From Meghimatium bilineatum (lineage: Eukaryota > Mollusca > Gastropoda > Stylommatophora > Philomycidae), in contig CM067322.1 of NCBI GenBank assembly GCA_034231615.1, forward strand, positions 100,707,087-100,771,086: DNA of 64,000 bases, written 5' to 3'. Shown piece after piece: positions 37,301 through 49,900 of the stretch. The translations under genes were made by a program, and so were the position numbers. The notes below the pieces were generated by a model, which worked only from the letters and a program-made list of their open reading frames with translations, was not told where the DNA came from and made no database searches. Every line of letters starts with the position of its first letter. The first letter of the stretch is position 1.

Positions 37301-40300
37301 CACAGTTTATGAAAGCAGAGACACGCTAGGAACGTCACCAGGGTCGCATGAAAGATCGTCGGTCATAAGAGGCGCTATCTGGAGAACTGACTAGCTCTCT
37401 CTAAGATGGAGGACAGAAGAAGCGTTTTAAAGACACTTTTAAGACATTACTGACTCACTTCATTACACAGTTACACATTGCACAAGACAGAGTCGACTAG
37501 CGCTGCAGAAACAAGAGTGGTGCAGCAGCTGCAAAGAAACTCAGACATTACGCTGCGCAGCAAAAACGCAATAGTATTAAGTAAAAAGCTGCGCAATGTT
37601 GCTCAACTCCCCCAACACATTCTCAGAATGCGGTTGAGAATTCCAGGCGGAATAGGACTCATTATTCACAGTCGGACACACCATATAAATCATCATATTC
37701 CTTATCATTCAAGTTGAGCTAATCGTTGTCGATTCCGACGGACGAGCAACACTCATCAGTTTTTATTATTGAAACAACTCTAGGCACACTCACATTGAAC
37801 CGATGTCTTTGAAGCAGATAACAAAACATGCGCTCGCTGTGTGTTCCCATAACTCGCTGGTTATAATTCTATCGTTCAAGTTTTTTGTGGAATATAGTAC
37901 TGCAACTACCGCTCTCCGTCGATCTTGGTTAGTATGAACAAAAATCTGTGAATGTTCAACCCTGGTACAAAACAATTAATAGTTCAACCCTGGTACAAAA
38001 CAATTAATAGTTCAACCCTGGTACAAAACAATTAATAGTTCAACCCTGGTACAAAACAATTAATAGTTCAACCCTGGTACAAAACAATTAATAGTTCAAC
38101 CCTGGTACAAAACAATTAATAGTTCAACCCTGGTACAAAACAATTAATAGTTCAACCCTGGTACAAAACAATTAATAGTTCAACCCTGGTACAAAACAAT
38201 TAATAGTTCAACCCTGGTACAAAACAATTAATAGTTCAACCCTGGTACAAAACAATTAATAGTTCAACCCTGGTACAAAACAATTAATAGTTCAACCCTG
38301 GTACAAAACAATTAATAGTTCAACCCTGGTACAAAACAATTAATAGTTCAACCCTGGTACAAAACAATTAATAGTTCAACCCTGGTACAAAACAATTAAT
38401 AGTTCAACCCTGGTATAAAACAATTAATAGTTCAACCCTGGTACAAAGCAATAAATGGAAAACACCTTCCGATTTATGCAAGGAAGAAAATTGAAGATAC
38501 ATATATTACGAGCCAACAATTTATGGAAGAAACAACACTGCAGATATAGACATTATTAATCAACAAATTACACAAGAAACAACACTGCAGATATAGACAT
38601 TATTAATCAATATTTTAGCCGTTACATTTACAGTAAATTAAAAAAAGGTTTAATGGAGAGATATACTTTAGGAATCGCGGTCCAAAAGAAAATGTTTAAA
38701 AAAGGTGTCTGCAACAGCGAAAGGTTTCAGAACCAGTGGATTACATAATTCACATACGCGTCTTGTACTAACACTTGGTCATCTCAAGAGTTTCTCTTGC
38801 TCTCACGAACACAGGCACCGCACACAAACACAGTACACAAGCACCGTACACACTCCAATATGAATATTTATTTACTGTATTCATATGTTTATGGAAATGT
38901 ATATATTAGTTTATGGAAATGTCTATATTAGTTTATGGAAATGTATATATTAGTTTATGGAAATGTCTATATTAGTTTATGGAAATGTATATATTAGTTT
39001 ATGGAAATGTATATATTAGTAAAATTTCTGTCTTCACATGTTAAGCGTATCTGGTTGGGATTTTCATAATCGGTTTGCAGACATTACCTCGTGCAATACT
39101 GTCACACATGGCATCACCAAGTGAGCAAGGTAAGAATATTCACAACAGATTTGGAAACTTCGATCACTATATTTTATAAGATCGAAAGCTTGGATATTGA
39201 TATTAAAGACATCAGAAAACTATAGAGAATGCGATACAACTAAATGTAATCCGCTTATCAGCAAAAATAAATAGAGTTACAGGTTATCAAGAAAAAAAAT
39301 TTGACCGTGGGTAAATCCCGTAAACGTGTGTAGTTTGGACATGTAACGAGACACAACTCACTTTCTAATATTATCTTGCAAGAAACAGTCGAGGAGGTCG
39401 AGGAAAATAGGAGGACAGAGAAAATTCTATATTGATATGATTTTGCTACACTCCTCCGAATGTCTGAGGATAGGGATGTTGGAAGAGCTTTTAGTGCTGA
39501 TGTTTCCAGTGTGACACCCCTACCCCTGGTTATCGGTTTTATACTCTTTAAAGATATTACACTAGAAACAAAGAAAGCGCTTTTCAACACCATTTTCTTA
39601 CCAACATTGTGTTATCAGTGTCAAACTTGGACATTAGATTCTAGAACAATACATAAGATTAACACCACTGAAATGAAATGTGTGAGACGTATGATTGGAG
39701 TTAGCTTGAGAGACAAAATCAGAAATGAAACACTAAGGAAACAATTAGGGATCAAGCCAACAATAGAATACATTCAGAAACAATAAGTTAAATGGTACGG
39801 CCACATAACCATACAGAAAGAGCAAAGTATTATCCAAAAAACACTTAACAAACGATACGAAAACAGGAGACCTATTGGACGCCCTCGTAAAAGGTGGATA
39901 GATAGTGTATTAGAGACACTCGGAAATATAACAGCAGAGTAGGCAAATAGAAGGGCAAAAGACCGTACACTCACTCTCCCCTCAACACCGAAAGGTACAT
40001 GAGGACAGAAAGAAGAAGAAGAAAAAGATAGGAGACATTGCTCTGACCTATCTACAGAAACACTCGGCAACATTACCTATTGCACGTCACTTCGAGAGGC
40101 TACTCACGTGTCAGAAATCAATGAAAAAAAACGAAGTAACTAACGTAGTGACGTGAGATAGTGTAGTCTTGTGATGTGTTGTTGTCGATAGGTCTAGAAC
40201 AGTCTCCGATGAGCGAATGTTTACAAGTTAGTTGTTTCCCCTTGTGTATAGTCATCATCATCATAAAGTACCGTCTCCGCAACGAAGGTTAGCTGCAACA

Positions 40301-40952
40301 GAATTCCAACATCCCCTGTTTCTTGTTTTTGTGGTGCACTCTGCTAGACTAAGTTGTCCATTTTGCTACCACTTGTAACTACCTACCTCTTGATAGCTTC
40401 CCTCTGACTTTACCCTCAAGTAAGGTCTTCAATAAGGTGTCATATCTTTAAATGTGTCCAAAATGTTTTATTTGCTTGATCTTTATTTTTTATTAAAAAA
40501 ATAATTCTTATTTCATATTAAGTGTTGTTAGAACCTCTTTATTTGTTTTATTCTCCGTCCACGATGTTCTCCATATTCTCCCTATTCTTCTATATATCCA
40601 CATCTCAAAGCATCATATCCACTATGCTACCAATGTCAAACGTGGACACTAACAACAGAAGACAAAATAAAACTTGTTACAACAGAAATGACATGCCTAC
40701 GTAGAATTCTCGGATTATCATTATGAGATAATATCAGACACGAAAACAGAAAACAAACAAACACAATGCCAATCCTGAAATACATCAGATACAACAGTTT
40801 CAGTAGTTTTAACATGAATCCAGACTACCATCACACAACGTTCCTCAAAAAATCATACAAGCACGATGGTTACAAAGCCAGGGGCAAATCATGCAAACGA
40901 TGGATGACAGAAATAAAGGCATCAACGAAAACAAACATATATGAGGCACACA

Positions 40953-40997
<45 letters not shown>

Positions 40998-43900
40998 GTG
41001 CCTGTATGTACACAGTCTATACCAGCAGTGGCTGAAGCATATTACATTCTAATTACACATGACAAGAAAAATATTTTGGTAAATAAATCCGTAACCCATC
41101 AGAGCAGTATGAGTAATATATTGGGTGCCTCAACACAAAGATTCACCCATCGATTTCTAACTTCGACAATGCAGAGGAAAAAATCGTGTCTTGTCCATTC
41201 CTTGATGTTTTATTCCTGCCTTTATTTGTCCTTTTCTGCTTCTTGGAACTTTGATGATTTCCTGCCGTATTGTTTGTGACAATATGAAACTTGCTGTGTA
41301 GGCATGTTTGTGACAATATGAAACATGCTGTGTAGGCATGTTTGTGACAATATGAAACACGCTGTGTAGGCATGTTTGTGACAATATGAAACATGCTGTG
41401 TAGGCATGTTTGTGACAATATGAAACTTGCTGTGTAGGCATGTATGTGACAATATGAAACTTGCTGTGTAGGCATGTTTATGACAATATGACGCTGTGTA
41501 GACATGTTTATGACAATATGACGCTGTGTAGACATGTTTGTGACAATGAAACACTTGTTGTGTAGACATGTTTATGACAATGAAACACTTGCTGTGTAGA
41601 CATGTTTGTGACAATATGAAACACTTGCTGTGTATGCATGTTTGTGACAATGAAACACTTGCTGTGTAGGCATGTTTTTGACAATGAAACACTTGCTGTG
41701 TAGACATGTTTTTGACAATGAAACACTTGCTGTGTAGACATGTTTGTGACAATATGAAACACTTGCTGTGTAGACATGTTTTTGACAATGAAACACTTGC
41801 TGTGTAGACATGTTTTTGACAATGAAACACTTGCTGTGTAGGCATGTTTTTGACAATGAAACACTTGCTGTGTAGGCATGTTTGTGACAATGAAACACTT
41901 GCTGTATAGGCATGTTTGTGACAATGAAACACTTGTTGTGTAGACATGTTTTTGACAATGAAACACTTGCTGTGTAGACATGTTTTTGACAATGAAACAC
42001 TTGCTGTGTAGACATGTTTGTGACAATGAAACACTTGCTGTATAGGCATGTTTGTGACAATGAAACACTTGCTGTATAGGCATGTTTGTGACAATGAAAC
42101 ACTTGCTGTATAGGCATGTTTGTGACAATGAAACACTTGTTGTGTAGGTATGTTTATGACAATGAAACACTTGCTGTGTAGACATGTTTGTGACAATCAA
42201 ACACTTGCTGTGTAGACATGTTTGTGACAATATGAAACACTTGCTGTGTAGACATGTTTGTGACAATATGAAACACTTGCTGTGTAGGTATGTTTGTGAC
42301 AATATGACGCTGTGTAGATAGACATGTTCAACTTCGAACAAGAAGAAGAATAAAAGACAATATGGTAAATATATTAATGGTAATTCTCATTATTGCGCCC
42401 CCATCATCATCATGCCCTCATACCATTATGTCATCATACGATCATTATTCTAGCTTTTGATAGAAACCACCTGTACCGTTATATATTAATGTTTATAGGT
42501 GCTGTCCTCTCAAGCTTGGCGTGTGTTGAAGCCGCTGCAACATTGCTGTCGTCTACAATTTACACGATGATTTACAATTCAACTCTGGACACATTTAGGG
42601 GAACTGCCTTCTTAATCATTGCAGGAGCTTGTTTTATCAACGCTGTTCTCTTTGGGTAAGTCAACTGAAGTTTTAAAGAATGTTGTAAACACCGGGTACA
42701 AAAAGATAGCGCTGAAGATATCGTGAAAGAAGTTTACTAACAACAAATTGAGCTGCTCATTCGAGTCTGTCCACAATCTTGGCACAAATCTTGAGCAGTG
42801 GACATTAAAAAATAGTTTAAGGAGATGTGAAAGTAGATGTACCCATCTTCAGACTAAATAATTTGTACCTCCAAATGTTAAGGGAGACTTGGAAATTAAG
42901 ATACCGCATACCCAGATTCCGCATACCCAAATACCACATACCCAGATACCGCATACCCAGATAACGCATACCGAGATTCCGCATACCCAAATACCACATA
43001 CCCAGATACCGCATACCCAGATAACGCATACCCAGATACAGAATATCCAGATACAGCATACCCAGATAACGCATACCCAGATACAGCATACCCAGATAAC
43101 GCATACCAAGATGCAGCATATCCAGATAACGCATACCCAGATAACGCATACCCAGATAACGCATACCCAGATAACGCATACTCAGATACCGCATACTCAG
43201 ATACCGCATACCCAGATACCGCATAACCATATACCGCATACCCAGATAACGCATATCCAGATACCGCATACTCAGATACCGCATACTCAGATACCGCATA
43301 CCCAGATACCGCATACCCAGATAACGCATATCCAGATACCGCATACTCAGATAACGCATATCCAGATATCGCATACTCAGATACCGCATACCAATATACC
43401 GAATACTCAGATAACGCATACCCAGATACCGCATACCAATATACCGCATACTCAGATACCGCATACTCAGATACCGCATACTCAGATACCGCATACCCAG
43501 ATATAGCATTCTCAGATACCGCATACTCAGATAACGCATACCAATATACCGCATACTCAGATACCGCATACTCAGATACCGCATACTCAGATACCGCATA
43601 TTCAGATACCGCATACCCAGATACCGCATACTCAGATACCGCATACTCAGATACCGCATACTCAGATACCGCATACTCAGATACCGCATACTAAGATACC
43701 GCATACCCAGATAACGCATACCCAGATAACGCACACCCAGATAACGCATACCCAGATAACGCATACCCAGATACCGCATACTCAGATACCGCATACTCAG
43801 ATACCGCATACTCAGATACCGCATACTCAGATACCGCATATTCAGATACCGCATATTCAGATAACGCATACCCAGATACCGCATACCAATATACCGCATA

Positions 43901-46900
43901 CTCAGATACCGCATACTCAAATACCGCATACTCAGATACCGCATACTCAGATAACGCATACCCAGATACCGCATACCTATATACCGCATACTCAGATACC
44001 GCATACTCAGATACCGCATACTCAGATACCGCATACTCAGATACCGCATACCCAGATACCGCATACTCAGATACCGCATACTTAGATACCGCATACTCAG
44101 ATACCGCATACTCAGATACCGCATACTCAGATACCGCATACTCATATACCGTATACTCAGATACCGCATACTCAGATACCGCATACTCATATACCGCATA
44201 TCCAGATACCGCATACTCAGATACCGCATACTCAGATACCGCATACTCAGATACCGCATACTCAGATACCGCATACTCAGATACCGCATACTCAGATACC
44301 GCATATCCAGATACCGCATACTCAGATACCGCATACTCAGATACCGCATACTCAGATACCGCATACTCATATACCGCATACTCATATACCTCATACCCAA
44401 ATACCGCATACCCAGATACCGCATATTCAGATACCGCATATTCAGATACCGCATACTCATATACCTCATACCCAAACACCGCATACTCAGATACCGCATA
44501 CTCAGATACCGCATATTCAGATACCGCATATTCAGATACCGCATATTCAGATACCGCATACTCATATACCTCATACCCAAATACCGCATACTCAGATACC
44601 GCATACTCAGATACCGCATATTCAGATACCGCATATTCAGATACCGCATATTCAGATACCGCATATTCAGATACCGCATATTCAGATACCGCATATTCAG
44701 ATACCGCATATTCAGATACCGCATATTCAAATACCGCATACTCAGATACCGCATATTCAGATACCGCATATTCAGATACCGCATATTCAGATACCGCATA
44801 TTCAGATACCGCATATTCAGATACCGCATATTCAGATACCCATAGTATTTTCCTCGACGCATGTCAACTCTAAAGAGAGGAGAAGGAGACATTATGGCCT
44901 ATTCACTCTTACCAAAGCACAAGCTCTCCTCAGTTTATATTTTGAGGCGACACCCTGATTCATATAAGGTTTCTTGACAGGCATGATTCTGTAAGCGATG
45001 TTTATGGATTAATATTTTATCACCGAAGGGAGACATACCATTGTGCCAGTATCCTAGGATTGCCACATCCTGCCAGGAGCATAACACACACTTCTAGACC
45101 ATCATTCTTCTGTCAGATTTGATGACCCATCCACAGTGATGGCACATCTACCGTTCTCTGTCAGATTTGATGACCCATCCACAGTGATGGCACATCTACC
45201 GTTCCCTGTAAGATTTGATGACCCATCCACAGTGATGGAACATCTACCGTTCCCTGTAAGATTTGATGACCCATCCACAGTGATGGAACATCTACCGTTT
45301 CCAGTGACATAGGAGTCTGCTACAAAAGACAAAGGTCAACTTTCCGCTGACCTCTATCTCTTCGACATCCATGATGGGATTGTGAGATGGAACACAACAA
45401 TAAGAAATTGTGACAAGGTGTGACAAGTATGTGTGTTTTTCACAAATGACAGGTTATCTGCCTATCTCCCAACTTTCTTAATCGTCACTTCTGACATGCA
45501 TGAAGATTGTACTTACTGTATCTAGTGCCTCTGTCGTGGTAACATTGTTTTTATTGTTTTCATTGTTTTTCACTGTATGTTTTATATATTTTAGAGACAG
45601 ACCTAAAGGTTTTTATAAAACGTTGAAAATATCTTTTTATTGTAATTTGTATGTTTTCTTGTTTACACCTCATAACCCCTTAGTCTTAGTGATAGTCTGT
45701 CTGTTGTGTTCAAGGGAAACATAAACAAAATGTGCCCTATGTAAGTACTATTGTTGTAGAAAGACTACAGGTGTTGTAGAAGATCTACAGGTGTTGTAGA
45801 AGATCTACAGGTGTTGTAGAAAGACTACAGGTGTTGTAGAAGATCTACAGGTGTTGTAGAAGATCTACAGGTGTTGTAGAAGATCTACAGGTGTTGTAGA
45901 AGATCTACAGGTGTTGTAGAAAGACTACAGGTGTAGAAGATCTACAGGTGTTGTAGAAGATCTACAGGTGTTGTAGAAGATCTACAGGTGTTGTAGAAGA
46001 TCTACAGGTGTTGTAGAAGATCTACAGGTGGTGTAGAAGATCTACAGGTGTTGTAGAAGATCTACAGGTGTTATAGATCTACAGGTGTTGTAGAAGATCT
46101 ACAGGTGTTGTAGAAGATCTACAGGTGTTGTAGAAGATCTACAGGTGTTGTAGAAGATCTACATGTGTTGTAGAAGATCTACAGGTGTTGTAGAAGATCT
46201 ACAGGTGTTATAGATCTACATGTGTTGTAGAAGATCTACAGGTGTTATAGATCTACAGGTGTTGTAGAAGATCTACATGTGTTGTAGAAGATCTACAGGT
46301 GTTGTAGAAGATCTACATGTATTGTAGAAGAGATCTAATGTTGTTGCAGAACATCTACTTTATAAACCACATCTCAGTTGCCTTAAGTTTATCTTTGAAA
46401 CTTTTGTTTACTATTTTGTTTAGCTTAGCTTAGGTTAATGTAGTTTAGTCTGCTTGTTTTTAGCTTAGATTAGTTTAGCTTAGTTTGAATAAGTTAGTTT
46501 AGTTTATATTTCTGAATTAACGTCGATGACCTCTAAGTAAAAACATAGGTGCTCGATCTTTGACAGCGTATGATAAAGAGTGTTAATGCTGATGGTTCCT
46601 GTAGCTCGCTGGTTGCGCACAAACCTTAGATGCATCTTCAGTCACTCCGTTCTGCTCGCCCCTGGGGTAATTTCAAATTATTTAAGTCGCATTATAGTAT
46701 CACTCTAGTGTCCTCATTTAGTAAAAGGTAATACTGCTGTAAATGGTAATATTACATTTGAATGGGTAGGTACACAGAAGGTAACGCTGGTCTGCATCTT
46801 GAGTGACTCTATGAGTATGATTAGGAAGGTACAAGTGGGTCTCGTTCGCTAACAGTGAATTGAGGCCCTGAGAAAGGCGAGGCTGAAAGTGTTTACATTT

Positions 46901-49900
46901 ATTTTCGTGCTGAGACATGTCGATATTCGAGGCAACAAAAGTGCAGATCAACTGGCGTCATGCGCGATTGTAGCACAGTGCGATGGGGCAATGGATCGAG
47001 CTGACGTTTAGTCGAGCTGACGTTTTGTCTAGCTGACGTTTTGTCGAGCTGACGTTTTATCGAGCTGACGTTTTGTCGAGCTGACGTTTTGAACTCTTTA
47101 AGAGATATAGCACGCAATAGTGAGACAAATGTGGATGATGATTCCTTTTCAATGGCTAGGATTAAAGACCAGGGTTTGAAATACGGTGTTGCTATAAGTG
47201 AATATTTTGGAGGGCGCAGAAGAATAACTGACAAACAGCATAGGACCGGTACTGTCAGCAGAAGTGTAATGGGGGATACACTCAAGGAGAGATCGGAGCA
47301 ACTATGGACGTGTCCAGTTTTCAGTGATGATGATCCGACGACCGACTAACTAACTAACTAAACAACAAACTGAACAACAAACTAAACAACTAACTAAACA
47401 ACGAACTAAACAACTAACTAGACAACTAACTAGACAACTAACTAGACAACTAACTAGACAACTAACTAGACAACTAACTAGACAACTAACTGGACAACTA
47501 ACTAGACAACTAACTAGACAACTAACTAGACTACTAACTAAACAACGAACTAAACAACGAACTAAACAACTAACTAGACAACTAACTAGACAACTAACTA
47601 GACAACTAACTAGACAACTAACTAGACAACTAACAAGACAACTAACTAAATAACTAACTAGACAACTAACTAGATAACTAACTAGACAACTAACTAGACA
47701 ACTAACTAGACAACTAACTAGACAACTAACTAGACAACTAACTAGACAACTAACTAGACAACTAACTAGACAAATAACTAGACAACTAACTAGACAAATA
47801 ACTAGACAACTAACTAAACAACTAACTAAACAACTAACTAGACAACTAACTAGACAACTAACTAGACAACTAACTAGACAACTAACTAGACAACTAACTA
47901 GACAACTAACTAGACAACTAACTAGACAACTAACTAGACAACTAACTCGACAACTAACTAGACAACTAACTAGACAAATAACTAGACAACTAACTAGACA
48001 AATAACTAGACAAATAACTAAACAATTAACTAAACAACCAACTAAACAACTAACTAAACAACTAACTAAACAACTAACTAAACAACTAACCCAACCCAAC
48101 CCAACCCACCCAAACCCACCAACCAACCAACCAACCAACCAACCAACTAACTAACTAACCAAACTACTGTAAAATTGTATGGAAATAATACTTACGTAGT
48201 AAACATGAAGTAATGATGTCTTACTGAACGACAACAAATACACTATTATTGTCGGAGGTACACATAAAATATTACACACAACAATAAACAGGATATAATT
48301 ATAAAAATACCTATACACAAGGCATAATCGACGTTTCTACCAAAAGGTCTTTATCAAGATAGCACATAACTTCAAAAGACGACGAGTAGAAATGACCGAA
48401 CACCAAAACGTGTCCAAGCAAAATGTGGATGCAAATTGCCGGAAGGATAACAACATTAAGTACATACAAAAGTAACATCTTTTATGGAAACGAAACGAAC
48501 AAAAAAGATAACGTAAATGACGGAACAAAATGAATAAAGACAAAAACTACACCAACCGAGAACTAGACAAAAGAATAGTCTGAATTGAGTCCAACGGGCT
48601 TAAAGGTACCCAACTCAAAAATAAGACGATTTTCTAGAGCGTACCTATCATCGGTGGCTGCAGGATCTGATGCAGGATCTGATGCAGTAATTTCAATACC
48701 AAGAACACAACGGTTGCCATCTCCATTGAAATGTGTGGCAACAGGAGTACGTGTTCTGTACTTGATGGCATGAAGATGGTTACAGAAACGGTCGCTCAAT
48801 CTTAAGCCAGTTTCACCGATATACTGCTTACCTCGGCGTTTACATATGATCACGTAAATGACATTACGGGATTCACATGTAAAGGCCTCATCAAGGATTA
48901 AAGTGGCCGTGGCCTTGAGCGCATCTGAACCACATAAGGAAACGTGTAGCAGCGTCCGCGCTCGCAACAAACTTCAACGGCGAGGGCCACCGTGATGTTC
49001 AGGTCATAGCCATCAGATCGTGCACCACCGATGATAGATCTAGTTACACTCTTGAAAATTGTTTTGTTTTTTTTAAAAGTTGGATACCCATAGAAACTTG
49101 GACTGAATTCCGACCTTTCTTTTATCTAGTTCTCGGTTGGTATGGTCTTTGTCTTTATTAATTGTGTTCCGTCATTTATGTCATTTTTTGTTCGTTTCGT
49201 TTCCAGCTATATTTACGTATTTATGTACCTAATGTTCCTATCCTTTCGGCATATCGCATCCACATTTAGCTCGGACACGTTTTTGTGTCGTGGTAATTTC
49301 TACTCGTCGCCTTGTGATGTTATATTCTTATCTTGATAAAGGCCTTTTGGTAGAAACGTCGATTATGAATTGTGTATTGTTATTTGTATGAATATATCCT
49401 GTGTATTATTGTAATGTCCTTCTTGTCCATAACTAATTCTCCTAGTATTGGTGCCTGAGATACTAATGTGTCGACTCCTTCTTTGCAGCGGACTCCTGCA
49501 TGGTCAGAACTATAAATTCGCAGAATTCTCAACAGATCTGTGCTCCATTCATTCATAACAATAACCTCCAACATGAGAGTGGAGATACATGTCAACAATC
49601 TCTAACATGAGAATGGGATGTACATGACAACAACCTCCAAAATGAGAGCGGAGTTACATGGCAACAACCTCCAACAAGAGAGTGGAATGTACATGGCAAG
49701 AACCTCCAACATGAGAGTAGAATATACATGACTACAACCTCAAATATGAGAGTGAAATGTAAATAGCAAGATACTCCAACATGAGAGTATGCTGAAGGCT
49801 GTTGCTATGTACATTCCACTCCCATGTTGGAGGTTGTAGTCATGTACATTCCACTCCCATGTTGGAGGTTGTTGTCATGTACATTCCCCTCTCATGGTGG

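Larger units (their letters stand above)
48300..49392 (-). mobile_element. Penelope-like element remnant: nuclease domain between inverted terminal repeats
   Basis: Inverted arms of about 270 bp at 48300-48577 and 49120-49392 share, in opposite orientation, CCGAGAACTAGA, ATGACGGAACA-type, GAAACGAACAAAAAA, CGGACACGTTTT and the outer block with GGTAGAAACGTCGATTATG. Between them lies a GIY-YIG nuclease frame. Penelope-like elements combine RT plus GIY-YIG with long terminal repeats in direct or inverted order, and are often 5'-truncated. The RT is absent here. Intron 6 of gene B. Confidence 0.82.

Noticed and set aside
39081-39129. Shorter exon 5 starting at acceptor TTTGCAG
   Set aside because: Gives phase 0 entry, incompatible with the exon 4 donor at 35957, and removes hydrophobic residues of span 10.
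42817-44892. 691-codon minus-strand ORF of MRYLS pentapeptides
   Set aside because: Entirely explained by a 15-bp repeat without stop codons; all periodic frames are open and it lies within an intron.
45459-45530. Alternative last exon after CAAATGACAG
   Set aside because: Open for about 23 codons only and without similarity to gene A.
46596-46680. tRNA gene
   Set aside because: A-box-like text only; no B-box and no cloverleaf by eye.
47350-48138. 262-codon Cys-Leu-Val-Ser ORF
   Set aside because: Product of the 12-bp array behind a LINE tail; no start context or family.
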